NCBI RefSeq assembly: GCF_001949145.1
Contig: NW_019091571.1
Coordinates: forward strand, 232,729-296,728
Source of the DNA: Acanthaster planci
Taxonomy: Eukaryota; Echinodermata; Asteroidea; Valvatida; Acanthasteridae
Direction: 5' to 3'
Length of the DNA stretch: 64,000 bases
Both the position numbers and the translations under genes were made by a program. Below are positions 1 through 12,131 of this stretch, in pieces. Every line of letters starts with the position of its first letter. Positions within the stretch are counted from its first letter, which is position 1. The notes below the pieces were generated by a model that searched no databases, was not told where the DNA came from, and saw only the letters and a list, made by a program, of their open reading frames with translations.

Positions 1-564
1 ATCACAGTGTTACTAAAAACCTACTTGGGTTATAACAACCGTTGCTTCAGTCTCAGTATGTACAGGATCAGGATTTGACCTGAAAACTATACATGAAATG
101 ATTATAAATACAACAAAAGTTGCTGTGCATGAAAGTGTTAATTAGTCAATTAGATGGCACTGGTTCCTCAGCAACAGCTTCAACTCATACAGTTCAAAAT
201 CTCACATCTTAGCTTGGAATGGAACCACACATGGCAGTACTTTCTGTCTTACCGAGTCCTACAAAAGAATCTGAGTTGTTGGCAGTGCAACAGGTTTTGT
301 GAGATCATACGACATGAATATCAAAAGCCTTGAAAAAGTTTCATGAACACCCATTAGCCAATCAGTTGTTACGTTCTCCTGGTACCCAGGATAAATTTTG
401 TGCAAAGGGTACCAGGTAGAATCGACCAGTGGTTGATGAATGCTCATTGATCAATCTTAGCCCTTCATGAATGTCAGTCAAATTGTGTGAGTCCTGGGTA
501 GGGTGGGCTTTATTATACAGTTGTACATTCAGGCCTGTTGGTTTGCCCCCTCTTTTTTCATCAG
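1..564. other. probable intron upstream of the CFAP70-like last exon
   Basis: I see no convincing coding exon here. The stretch ends in a pyrimidine-rich acceptor (cag at 562-564) that opens the TPR exon, so it is most simply read as the last intron of that gene. Confidence 0.5.
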
Positions 565-795
565 CTTGGGGAGTTATCAGAGGCAGAAGATGCCCTGTGT
601 GAAGCCAACATTCTCAACAACAGTGACCCTGAGGTATGGGGCTACCTATCCCTGGTCTGTCTCCACACGGACCGTCAGCTGGAGGCGGAGCAAGCCTACA
701 AGTATGCCCTCAAGGTTGGCCTTAAGAATGAGGATCTCCTCAAAGAGATCCACAAGACCCAGGAGCAGGTGGGCTTTGGCAACCCCCAATTCTAG
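565..795 (+). CDS. CFAP70: last coding exon of a CFAP70/TTC18-like TPR protein (partial gene)
   Basis: The exon opens after a pyrimidine-rich acceptor (AG at 563-564) and reads in one frame for 76 codons to TAG at 793-795. It contains two helix-turn-helix units of the TPR type: one starts [11 protein letters not shown], the next includes [14 protein letters not shown] and [17 protein letters not shown]. It ends in VGFGNPQF. This arrangement and the GFGNP ending match, from memory, the C terminus of vertebrate CFAP70 (TTC18), a TPR protein of motile cilia associated with the outer dynein arm region. Only the 3' end of the gene is in the window. The shift to low-complexity sequence right after the stop supports this as the true end. 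Another TPR protein is possible but less likely. Confidence 0.75.
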   Translation, partial: LGELSEAEDALCEANILNNSDPEVWGYLSLVCLHTDRQLEAEQAYKYALKVGLKNEDLLKEIHKTQEQVGFGNPQF

Positions 796-3700
796 ACCCT
801 CCTCCTATGTCATTCCTCCACCCACCCACATCCTTTGGAAATGACAAACAGCTTGTACGTTGTGGGCTTGTAAGTTGGGAGTATGGTGGTAAGACTTGAC
901 TTAACCAAACACACTTGGCTTTTACCCTCCTCTAGTTAAACTTTCGCTCCCATTTCCTGTGAGGCTCCACCCATTCTAGCCCCGCCTCCAATTTCCTCTG
1001 AGCCACACCCCCAGGCCAAAAAACCCCTCTTTTTTATATTTGTAGCATCATCTACACTGTAGATAATTATATTTTTAAGTCTATTATCAATTTGCAATAG
1101 CATGAGGCAGTTGATATCTTTGTATGGACACAAGAATGCAACATGTAAATACATGTGAGATTTTTCTTATTTCAGGATTTTTCAGTCGTAGAAATAAATT
1201 CCGTCCAAAATAACTTTCCATACTAATAAAATTGCCATTCATTCAATTGGAGTTTGCTATTGCATAAGGTTGTTGATATGTTTGTATGGACACAAGAAAG
1301 TAGTGTGTGTAAATATTAGTAAGATTTTCCTTATTCAAAGGTTTGTCAAATTTTTAGAAATCATGTACTTGTGACCTGGCACCACAAAATGAGCTGAAAG
1401 TCAGAATTTTCAGAAATTGAGATACTGGTGTTTTGAAGTCAGCAGAAAGAGAGCTTTCTAATTGTACATACATAGAATGCTGAGCGTAAAAGTATTAAGT
1501 GACAATGTGACATAATTATGGCCGATTGGCATCTCTATTTCCAACATTGTTTCAACATTTCTGACCAGGCACAAACACTGCTGACATCAAAATTGCTGTG
1601 AAACTCCTTCAAAATATTTGGAATTAACCAGGCGATGGGTTACTCTGTCTAAATATTGCAAAACCCCAAATTTTCCTCCACTTCAATATGACTTTGAACC
1701 CTCAAAATAGTAAAGTGCAGGATGCGACTTTACTCTCAGTTTGTCATGACAGGTCACATTTGTATTTTTCCTAATTTTTCGAACAAAACCATCCAAAATG
1801 ACTTTCTACATTAATAATATATCATTTGTTGAATTGATGGTGTACACTATTGGATTGATCGAACATTTTTGAATCGTTAATTTTCATCAAGTCTTGGAAC
1901 TGAAAAAAAAATTTTAAAGTAAAAGAAAAACAAGACGTGAAAGAACATTTTTCAGTGCCTTGGAATGCATTCCATTCGAATGGTCAATAGATATTTCCCC
2001 ATTGGAAGACTGAAACAAGTTGAGGAATGGAAAACAGTTTTTATTGAGAACATCTGTAAATCTTGCATCATTTTATTCTGTTCTTATCTTCCAAAGGTCA
2101 CCAAGCCTGTTTAACATTACTACACCACCCTGAATTTGGAATAAGGTTGAGACAATACTATACTTAAAACGTGTGTTCAGGATTATTGTTACAAACATGA
2201 ATTTCTCTTGTGATAGTTTTGCAATTCATATCGTAACAAACCACTTTACAAAGTGTGAAAATTCTCTGTTCTCACTTTAAGGTATTTCTCAACTGATGTA
2301 TGAAGTTGAATTAATTTGTATCTGTATGGAAACAAAACACATAACACTTACCTATTTGCGGCAGCATATGATATTTTATTCCATCAGTAAACCAAAACAT
2401 AATTGTTTTGTCCAAATCTTCACTTCTTTGTCAGCAAAACTTCAGGAACATTGTTTTTGGTGGAGAACTGTAAATGGTTGTGATGATCTGCAAGTGAATT
2501 TATGTGAAAAGAGCTTTGGTCGGTCTGACGTCAGTGTTACTGTACATAAATTATTTAATTACTGTTTGCTGATTGAAAATAAAGTTATGGAGTTTGTTTC
2601 AAGAGCCGCCAAAGAAGAAAAGTCATTTCCTTACAGCTTTTCACCCGCTTCAAAATTTTAAACTAGTAGCTTGGTTGTTATTTATTTATTTGAAAAGTGT
2701 CAGGCAAGTTTGCCAAACTGAGTTTGGAAGTGCTTATTAAAAAAAGTTGACTTAGCAGAATATAAATTCACATATTTCATACCTGGTGGAACATTGCTTG
2801 TTCCAAGAGCGATGCTTCCTTTTTTTTGCAATGAAATAATGACAGTGAAAATCGCCCGTATTTTGCTTACACACCATACGACTGCTTGGCCTCTGTGTTT
2901 GGAGACACCAGGCCTATCTCCCTGGAGAGGTGTAGACGGTAAACGTAGACTAGTAGCATGGAGGAAGGAGGGAAAGACGGACTTTTGTTTTCTCTTTTTC
3001 AAGCGCATGCTGTTTTAGCGACATTTGAGAGTCCAGAGTTCAGTGTGCGCGCAGGTCAAACATTCCCTGCATTTGGGGGTTGCGTTTGGGAAGTTCCCAT
3101 CGTTCAAGTTCTTCTTTTTTTTTGGTGGTCTTCGTGCTTTCTTTTGTCCGTATCGATTGTTGGTCATACCTGCCTGCTTACTATGCGGAAGCTGAACGCG
3201 TTGGCCAGTTGTCTGGGTTTTGTCTGTTCCAATAACGATTGTACCATTTTCGGGGGGGGGGGGAATGGTCTGTTTAAAATTGTCAGTACATGTGATATAT
3301 GGGGTAATCTGAAATCATGTGCTTAGCAAGCAATGTTTATACGTACGAACAAAATTTCTGCTGTTGTACTGGAATCAGAATTCTTACTCTTTTCCTTTTG
3401 CAATCTTGCGACAACCGTCAGATTGGATACTGCAGCATTACCATCGTTGGAAGTCCCGCACCAGAAACCCTTTCCCCCATACACGTAGGCCTTCTTACAT
3501 GAACTTGAACCTCAGAGATCGTACGAATTCCCTCCTAAGTCAGAATGAGATATGCTGAGCTTGTTCCAGTTGGCAGTTATATGACTGTCGACAAGTGAGA
3601 GATTTCGAGTGAAAGGTATTTACATTAAACGCGTTTTTCATACCGATCTCGCACCCCCCGGGAAAATGAAAACTGTTAAAAAGCGGGGGGGGGGGGAAGA

Positions 3701-5985
3701 GTTGAAAGGGTTGACATGCAGTCAGCAATTTGCAACAACAAACCTCAGAAGGACCCGCAGTCACTGTTAATGGTTTATCAGTACCTTGCTGATGAATGCT
3801 GCTTTGATCCCCCTCAAAATGGAACCCCCCCCCTGGAAATAAGGTCTTCCCCTCCTAGAAATAAATTCTCGTGACGCCCGTGATTATGGTCACCCCACAG
3901 CAGGGAAGTACACAATGGTTCAATTTACACGTAAAAGGCCTATTTAACAAAGAACGTCAGCGAGGGGGAAACCCCCTGTTTTCACCAGTCACCATTCTCT
4001 TGTTGGAGAGTGCATTCATGCGTGAACGGGCAGAAAATGCATTTTTATCCTCCTGTTCACATTAAAGAAATAAAGATGATCGCCATTTAAAGGCTTGTCT
4101 AACCTATCTATGCGGTCTATCTCTTGAAATGGTTCATTTAGCAACCCTTGCCTACTGCTGTGGATTGTGGCAAGGCATTCGCTCCAGAGTTTGTATTCAG
4201 TTAGAAACCGATGAAATGAGGTCAGTGATGCTTTCGGCCTCGTCGTTTTCCTGAGGACAGATAAAATTTACGTCTTCGTTGCATTGTCCCTTCTCGGTAA
4301 GTTTCCTTGATTTTCATACATTACTGCTGCACAGTATGGCCAGGAACGACTTTCCAAGGATTATCTAAACGGACAGCGATATTATTTCATCCTACTGAGG
4401 GCGTTAAAACAGACTTCAACGCAGCTTTAACTCATTGTTGCTGAGTCATTTTTCTTGCTTTCGCAATACACACTAATGTGCAAGGTCATGCATTTCACAT
4501 ATGGCGACTTTTTCAAAGACTACAGGCACACCCAGAAAATTTTTCCGCGCTTGATTTTGTTGATACCGAGAGTAAAAAATACTTCTTTTGTCATGTATTG
4601 AATTACCTTTCTGTTCTAAAGTCTAATAACCCGACTGCTCTACACATTTATTTCAAAAAGCAACCAACAAACAAAACTCCCAATATACAAACAAATGAAA
4701 AGGTTGGTAGATTGGGACTCCAGTGGTACGTTAACAGTCTGTCAACCCGCAGAGCTACAAACCATACGGTCAACCGTAGTATCGAGGGGTAATCTGTCAC
4801 CAACAAGACAAGGCGGCTTTCTTAGGCACTCATCTTTGACGGCTTCGTCTCCGTCTCATCAGGTTGTCTCTAAAATTGATCCCCGAATGCAGGCCTTCAG
4901 TGTTGCATGTCGTTTCATGTTCCAGTGCACGATCTGACTTATTACGGAAACTAGCAACTCCAAAGCCAGGGTGTGAAAAGCAAAACATTGGAAAACCGCC
5001 ACTGATCAACATAAATTAATAATGTAAATTCTTATGTTTACCTCCATGCTAATATCAATCAGTGAAGCGGGGGCCGGGGTGCTTGGGAGTGCACGCCCCC
5101 GGAAGTGATTTAGGGTAGCAACAATACATTTTGCTCACTTTTTTCTGCAGGCTTCATACATTTCTTCAGTGTACCAAAATTATTTTACATCCCATGTAGT
5201 TAGTTTATATGTATGAAAAAAATGTAAAACTTCCAAACTTAGCCATGTTTTCCTGGACAACGAGGGGCGCTATTCCAGTGATGTCATCCAGGGGAGACAT
5301 AATTCAGTGCATAGGTGATCCATTCACATTGTTAACCTAAAATTCATCTACTGAAAATACTGCACGTACGTATGGAGATGGGCAAGTGTCTTTTTCCTTT
5401 GGTATAACACAAATTTGAAAGCTGCAAATACACAGCCATATGAGTTGATTCTTGTACTCTAAGGACATGTAATACACTATAAAAAGATTGACATCGACTG
5501 GTGCCTACAAAAAAAGTGCCCTGTAGCGTGTGAAGAATTTTCCTACAGCTTTATCCACAGGGAATGTTTCCACACAGCCAACTTCACATGACCTTCGTAA
5601 CTGTCCCATGCAAACTCTCGTTAGGCTGTCGAAGTCGTGCCCAGTTTACACTTGTGAACAGGAAAGTGTCACTGTCATGGTCGAGTGACTTCATTTCAAA
5701 GAAACGCAGTTATCACATAAAAGTGGTTAAATGTTTCGTGACCAGCACCCGCACCTTCGACAAACCACATAGATTCCGCCTGCACTTACGGTGGATTTCA
5801 AAGGAAGCTTCGTAGCGTCTGTAAGACTATCAAATTATGCCGATAAGGACGCAACATAGCAGGGAAAAAGCTTATATCAGTTTTGTGGACTAACATTAGG
5901 ATAGACGTCCTAAACAGCCAGAGCGGACCGGCAATCAAACCAGTACTTCGCGGATCCGGATCAGTCAATCGGCCGACTGCCTGTC
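796..5985. other. 3' UTR and intergenic region between the CFAP70-like gene and the mucin-like cluster
   Basis: No credible gene is visible. Possible AATAAA polyadenylation signals for the CFAP70-like gene lie at 1193-1198 and 1225-1230. Diverged repeats occupy about 1090-1850. Short G homopolymers lie near 3251 and 3683. Several open frames of 60-122 codons lack splice context, domains or codon bias and are probably chance. Confidence 0.55.
1090..1850. repeat. diverged interspersed/tandem repeat copies
   Basis: The block at 1093-1200 (ttgatat.tttgtatggacacaag, then tttttcttatttcaggattt) recurs in altered form at about 1256-1365. The block at 1201-1262 (tccaaaataactttccatactaata) recurs at 1789-1850. 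These are imperfect copies of one local repeat family; I cannot name it. Confidence 0.55.
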
Positions 5986-8900
5986 ATGGTGACTACCTGC
6001 ACACACACGCGGAGATTTACGCCCAGTGGAGTATGGTTTCTAACTCTATTCGCATCTTTCTGTGTAAGTTTATTTTTGGAGTTTAAATTGTTGACATCTG
6101 CAACCTTAAAATTTTTTTGTTGTAATCACGGTTTGTGAAAGTAATACTTACTTCTGCTTCTGCTTCGTACGTACTGCGCAAACTCCCTCAAGAGGGTTGT
6201 AAACGCGCAGGAAAGACGACACGACGTCAAGACAACGGGGACGCCAACATCAAAAAGCAAGCAAACAAAAACCCAAACAAAACGCATCCAAGGGGGTAGA
6301 TTTGTCCTTTTTACTGTGGCTTCACAAGAAAGGGGACTTTTTAAAGAGATTACCCGGAAATCAAAAAGATGATTGCTATTTTTGAATCTAGCTTTGAGAT
6401 TGGTTGATATTGCTGTAACTTGAAAAGTGAATCCTGATCCTGGCAATTGGCATGGTCTGTGATTTGTTCAGATTTAGCCGGCTAAAAATACTGAAGTTGG
6501 CTTTCTTTATAAGACTTTGTTATGAGTTGTCTTAAGTTGTCTTCTGGCGAACTTGACTGCTTGTTCCTATTAAGGCCCTACACCGCAATAAAATGGCAAC
6601 GTTATTAACACAGTCAGTCGGCATTGAACTATGAAATTCCACACGAATTTAGGCAGTTTTACATTTTGTTTTGCAGATTGCAAGTATTGCTGCAGATATT
6701 GTATTGTTCGGATGCACGCGGGACGATAACTCTGACTGTGGAACAGTATACTGTAATGGAACCTTCTACGACACAAACTGTACCCAAATCCGAAATCCCC
6801 CCAGTTTCACGGTTACATTACCTAGTATCTTAAGTTCTTGTGAAAGCATGACTATCACAGTGGAGCCCACAACAACACCAGAACCCACGGCAACACAGGA
6901 AACCACAACAACACCAGAACCTACGACAACACCAGAACCCACAACAACACCAGAACCCACGGCAACACAGGAAACCACAACAACACCGGAACCCACAACA
7001 ACACCGGAACCCACAACAACACCAGAGCCAACGACAGCACCGGAACTTACGACAATACCAGAGCCAACAACAACACCAGAACCCACGGCAACACAGGAAA
7101 CCACAACACCAGAGCCAACGACAACACCAGGACCCACGACAACACCAGAACCCACAACAACACCAGAACCCACGGCAACACAGGAAACCACAGCAACACG
7201 GGAACCCACAACAACACCAGAGCCAACGACAGCACCGGAACCACGACAACACCAGAACCAACAACAACACCAGAACCCACGACAACACCAGAACCCACAA
7301 CAACACCAGAACCCACGGCAACACAGGAAACCACAACAACACCGGAACCCACAACAACACCAGAGCCAACGACAGCACCGGAACCCACAACAACACCAGA
7401 ACCCACGGCAACACAGGAAGCTAGGACAGCACCGGAACTCACAACAACACCAGAACCCACGGCAACACAGGAAGCTACAACAACACCGGAACCCACAACA
7501 ACACCAGAGCTAACGACAACACCAGAACCCACGACAACACCAGAACCAACAACAACACCAGAACCCACAACATCACCAGGACTCACAACAACACCAGGAT
7601 CCACAACAACACCAGAATCTATAACAGCCCCGAATCCAACGACAACCTTAGAATCAGCAACACGTGTACAAACGACGACACACTTTCTTACAACACTACA
7701 ACCCACAACAACACGAGAACCAAAAACGACAATGCGATCCACAACTACCTCTGTTCCAACAACAATCCAACCTACAACACCAAAGTCCGCAACATCACCA
7801 AAACCTACAACAACACTAAAACCCACAGCAACATCAGGACCCACGACAAGCCCAAATCTAATAATAACACCAAATACTACAACGACTCCTGGACTCACAG
7901 CAGGAGAACCCACAACGCTTACATCCAGAACCGAAACTGTTACAACGCCGCTTGTTCCAGCTCCGTCCAGCACTGCAATTATGGTTTCCTCATCGCCAAC
8001 ATCAACAAGCATTCCAAATGATACAGTCAATGAGCTAACTCGTAAGTTCCAATGAATCTTTTTTTTTTTTGATTATGGTTTATTCAAGAAATGTTTTACC
8101 ACTTTGGTCTGGTCGGTTGCGTCATCTTTATAAATCAAATACTACGGTTGGTCCAATTCGAACAAAAAAGGTCATCGGAAGTGTCAGCAAGCTCTTGTCA
8201 ATAAGTGGGCACAGTTTCGTTGAGGAATTCGAAAAGTCCATTATACCTAAAAGATGGGAGGGATGGACGGGTATGGTTAATAGACCAGTTCACCAATAAA
8301 TTCTAATATATGTGCGCTTGCGCCTAAATGCTTAATGGAGGCAACGAGCCCGGACGGCCCATTGAAAGTTTACAGGAGCACAAAATCTGAACTTTTTCCG
8401 AAGACAAACGTGAAAAATGGTGCAGAAGAAGAGAGAAAATGACGTTGGAATTTGTGCCCCTGTACATTTTCAATGGGCCGCTCAAAGTTGTTGCTTCCAC
8501 TTGCCATTTATGCGCACATAAATTATAATTTATTAGTGAACCGGTATATTCTTCGTGGGGTTGTGGAATTAGTAAAATTACACCTGTTATCTGGCGAAGC
8601 ATTGAACGTTTTTGCAAGCAGTGACTTAAGTGAAAGCCTCAATTGTCTTCCCATCATTCCCTCCGTCCTCTTTCAGCCGAGGAAAAAGCAGGAATTGGTC
8701 TTGCAGTGGTAGCTGTTGTCGTGTTTGCGATGATATATACGGGACTTGGAGCAATGTTTTTGGTGTCAAAATTGTAAGTATAGGCCTATTTTTTTCCATG
8801 TTGGCAGGGGCCACTGTTTCGGCAAGGGGCCGATACATTCAAGTGGGGATTTCGTGTAACATTTCCGGTCGGCCTATGTCTGAAGGGGAAGAGTTTTAAA

Positions 8901-9471
8901 AACCATCCTTCTCTCACGTTATTCATAAAAAGTCTCTATCTTTGTTTTTGTTGTTTTGGGGATGGGTATGGGTACATGGCTCGCACAACATCCAGAATCG
9001 TTTGTAATTGAATGCCATCAGCAGTGTCATGAGATGAGCGGGTTTGGTTCGTTCATTTTTACGCAGTTAATTTATTAACCAGTTTATTTCTTCACCAACT
9101 GTTTTTATTCCAACAGCGCTTCGCCCCCTGCACCAATTTCACCCAACGAGACATCGCAGGTAAGCGTTCGATCTCTTGACTAAGCAAAATTTGGTGCCAG
9201 CTGATTTAGAACCGAAGCGACATCTTACAGTAGAATGTAGAAAGGGGAGAGCTTTCAAACAAACTTTAGGTTACCAAGGAAGTTTAGTTTTAAAAAAATC
9301 CCAATCAAAATACTGTTTGTTGTTTTTCTGTACAAAAGAATCGAGCCGCAGGCAACTCACTCTTTTGTTTTGTGTCCTAACATCCAGAACTTTACAAGAC
9401 TTCCTCTGGATTTTCAACGGGGCAACGGACCTGGCCAGAATTTGCTATGGAGGCCGGATAATTTCGCCTGA
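5986..9471 (+). CDS. mucin-like type I membrane protein, paralog 1 of 3 (frame break in the stalk)
   Basis: Not recognised as a named family. Exons: 5986-6063, 6677-8041, 8677-8773, 9117-9159, 9388-9471; intron phases 0, 1, 2, 0. Exon 1 encodes a hydrophobic leader containing VWFLTLFASFC. Exon 2 begins with a domain containing LFGCTRDD, CGTVYC and NCTQIRNPPSF, followed by about 400 residues of repeats such as TTTPEPTATQET, a dense O-glycosylation substrate. Exon 3 encodes the membrane helix (IGLAVVAVVVFAMIYTGLGA) after EEKA. The tail ends NLLWRPDNFA and stop. At 7241-7242 the repeat has CC where neighbouring units have CCC. Reading on needs one extra base, giving about 555 residues; without it, translation stops at TAA 7511-7513, before the membrane helix. 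The start at ATG 5986 is chosen because it gives a leader and phase 0. It is the first of three tandem paralogs. Cell-surface location is inferred. Confidence 0.75.
6844..7960 (+). repeat. PTS-rich tandem repeats encoding the mucin-like stalk of paralog 1
   Basis: Short in-frame units of the form acaacaccagaacccacg, with variants acggcaacacaggaaacc and gagccaacgacagcaccg, are repeated many times. They translate to Thr-Pro-Glu-Pro and Thr-Ala-Thr-Gln-Glu-Thr motifs. Units are nearly identical up to about 7560 and then degenerate, as expected of a young expansion inside an older stalk. Such arrays are prone to copy-number change and assembly error. Confidence 0.85.
8278..8550. mobile_element. 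foldback (inverted-repeat) element in intron 2 of paralog 1
   Basis: The left arm, from about 8278 to 8395 (words agttcaccaataaatt, gcccattgaaa, acaggagcacaaa), is matched in reverse complement by the right arm, about 8448-8550 (tttgtgcccctgta, ttcaatgggcc, aatttattagtgaacc). The arms are about 100 bp and lie close together, so the pre-mRNA could form a long hairpin. It sits between the stalk exon and the membrane-helix exon. Nonautonomous MITE-like origin is inferred. Confidence 0.75.
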
Positions 9472-9699
9472 CGTGGGTTTAAAAATTAATTCATAATGCA
9501 TTGTTTGTAATTCTATTTTGTCTCTCAAAAACATCAGTTTCTAAAGTCTTGTACGAATTTTGCTAAGACTGGCCAACAGCACGTTGACCGCAGAACAGTT
9601 AAGTTAATAACGAACAAAATGTGCTATTTTATCACAAGGAGTGATCACGAGATCTTATAAAATACCTTTTTGTATATACTCCGTATTCAAAACGATTCA

Positions 9700-9705
9700 A
9701 ATAAA
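9700..9705 (+). promoter_or_regulatory. candidate polyadenylation signal of paralog 1
   Basis: AATAAA lies 229 bases past the stop codon of the first mucin-like gene, in an AT-rich stretch with no further coding potential. Confidence 0.5.
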
Positions 9706-12131
9706 ATATAAAGTCTTATAAACAACTTGGCTATTTATTCCCGAAATAAGTCCAGAAGAAAGCGTTTGATAAGGGCAATGACTGCACTTCGGGAACACAG
9801 CCTAATACAAGCAACTGCACAAGCATTAAATTTGATGGTGTCAGATCTTACGAGGCACCAACGATGACATGAATATTCAATTTCCTATACTTCAATACTC
9901 CGAGTTTTGGCGACGACCATGAGGTACAAAGGGGGCTTATGTTTGTGAAGCAGGTGGTGGCGTAGCAAGCACTCGCTGCGCTCTGGCTATGGACATACCG
10001 GGCATGCCAGAAAGCGGTAATTGGCCAGATGTTACAGCCCGGCAGTTCAAACTCTTTCGCCCCTCATCCATGGTCCAATCAGCGTGTGTAAGCTAATTTT
10101 GCGTTGAATCGTTCACGGAAAGGCGGGGAAGTGAACAAAAATATGTAAGTGATCGACTCTTGAATACTGGAGACGTTTTAGAGACTAATCCGGTGCATGG
10201 TTAACAGTGACTTTGTGGGCTTCGTGTGCGTTCCTTTACGCATTATGGGAACCAACGTGGTGCGGCAAGATCGTACCCGTGAGAATGAGGCTGACATCAC
10301 GCCTATTGGTACACGCGTATTAAATACTTCTTCTGGACTGGTCCCCGGTCATATTACTGTATGACGTCTATTGACTACGTACGGGACGGGAACCATTCTA
10401 ACACGTCTTCAACAAATAGGGCACAATCATCACCAAAATTTGTGGACATTACGGACGCCCTAATACGTTAGTGTTAGTGCCGTCCACCATAGTGTGGCGT
10501 TGCTACAATAATTGCACCTCGTCGAATTGGGCTGAGCTAAATAGTTTTATGGCAGTTCTCCTTGAATTAATCTTGTTTTGAAATATTTTATGGATATATT
10601 AATCTCCTAATCAGTAAACCAGATCAGTTTCCTCTCTCTAGAAGTAACAATGTATCAACACAGGAATTCATGTCAGCGTGAATTCATATTTACCTGACTT
10701 GAAAGCTTCCATCAACTCTCTATCTATGATCAGACAAGTTTCCTTTCGATTGACCACAAACTTCAGTGCAACTTGATATAGAGCACGAGTTGACAAAATG
10801 TAATCGCTGAGAACAGCCTACTTGTTAACAAATGGTTGCTTGTCAAACTTGGGCCCTCGATGCAGGCTACCACAAGACATATTGATGCATGGGTGTTGGT
10901 TTTTGTTCACAGCCCCATTATAACAGTGCATGGAAACAAAAGCTCACCTTTCCTTACGAAATTGATTCATGGAGGGGTTAAACAAAGATAAGTTTTTGAC
11001 AAATAACTTCAACAGGATGACTGACGGGAGGCACGCTATATTGTCTGTCTGAATACTTACTTTTTATCAAATTTACATAAAATGCTGTCATTTTAGACAT
11101 TTGTACACCACACACTGGTTTTGACTTCTGGTTAATGGTTGTAGAAACTTAGAGTGGGTATTTCAGTGTTCTTTAATCTTAAATATATGCTATATTTTGT
11201 ATAAAATATATGATTTATTCTGTGTAGTAAAGTTGCAATATGTTATTCAAAATATCAGATTCCCAAAGGCCCGTTCACCGATGCGCATGCTTTAAGGTAA
11301 TACATCCCTGAGTGGGACCCAGGTGCAGAATATGTTAAATAATGACACGAATGATGAAATAAAATTATACCAGTATATGTTCAAGACATTCAATTTAGCG
11401 CCTGTTTTCATCATAATTTATTTTAAATTGGGTCACTCTGTTGATGGAAATGCAGCATTGTGAAATTTCTCTAATAGGCCCTATATAGGAAATTTACACC
11501 AGAGGGGATCGGACGTTAAACTGAACGTGGCTATAGTACCTGAAAATTTAATAGAAACAGTGCGTTAAGCTCTGGTTTAGATTCTTTTTATGTTAACAAG
11601 GAACCTTTAACGGCAGAGGTGAATTGTTAAAAATCATCAAATAAGAGTGATCCCTGAAGAGTGATCCCTGAAAGTTGTTTTACCTCATGACACCTTCCTT
11701 GGTTCACGGTACGTATTGTGTTTTTCTGTGGCATTGCCCCCTTCCAAATGCTGAACGAACATGCACACCATCATAATCCAAGCACGCTCAGGGGCATTGC
11801 GTCTCCATACGGCCAATTGCAAACTACATCCATGCATGTATGGTGTGCAGGTCGACAAGGCGGAAATACCAGGTTGTGCCGCTTACGGCGTAGATGTAGG
11901 CGTATTTGTGCATTGAACCCAATAATCCTTGTGTGGTTGGATTTTCCCTCTATTTAAACACATCACAGAATTATACTTCTTGGAAGAAGTAAAACATCTA
12001 TGGAGTATGAAGCTATGCACCGAAAATGCGGCGCCGTTTTCTCTTACGGACCGGTAGGCCTATCTACGGTATACTATATATCCAACCAACCGTTCAGGTT
12101 TCGATAATTTGACATCTTCATAAGCGACAAG
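9706..12131. other. intergenic region between paralogs 1 and 2
   Basis: No gene is visible. It should hold the promoter of paralog 2, but I see no clear TATA box at a useful distance. A short direct duplication (agtgatccctgaa) lies at about 11646-11671. Confidence 0.5.

Noticed and set aside
2296-2661. 121-codon plus-strand frame in the intergenic region
   Set aside because: Composition and codon use look like noncoding AT-rich DNA and no motif is present.
6766-8030. Long open frames on the minus strand across the first mucin-like stalk
   Set aside because: They are Gly/Val-rich shadows of the Thr/Pro-coding repeats; repeat units with lengths divisible by three keep all such frames open.
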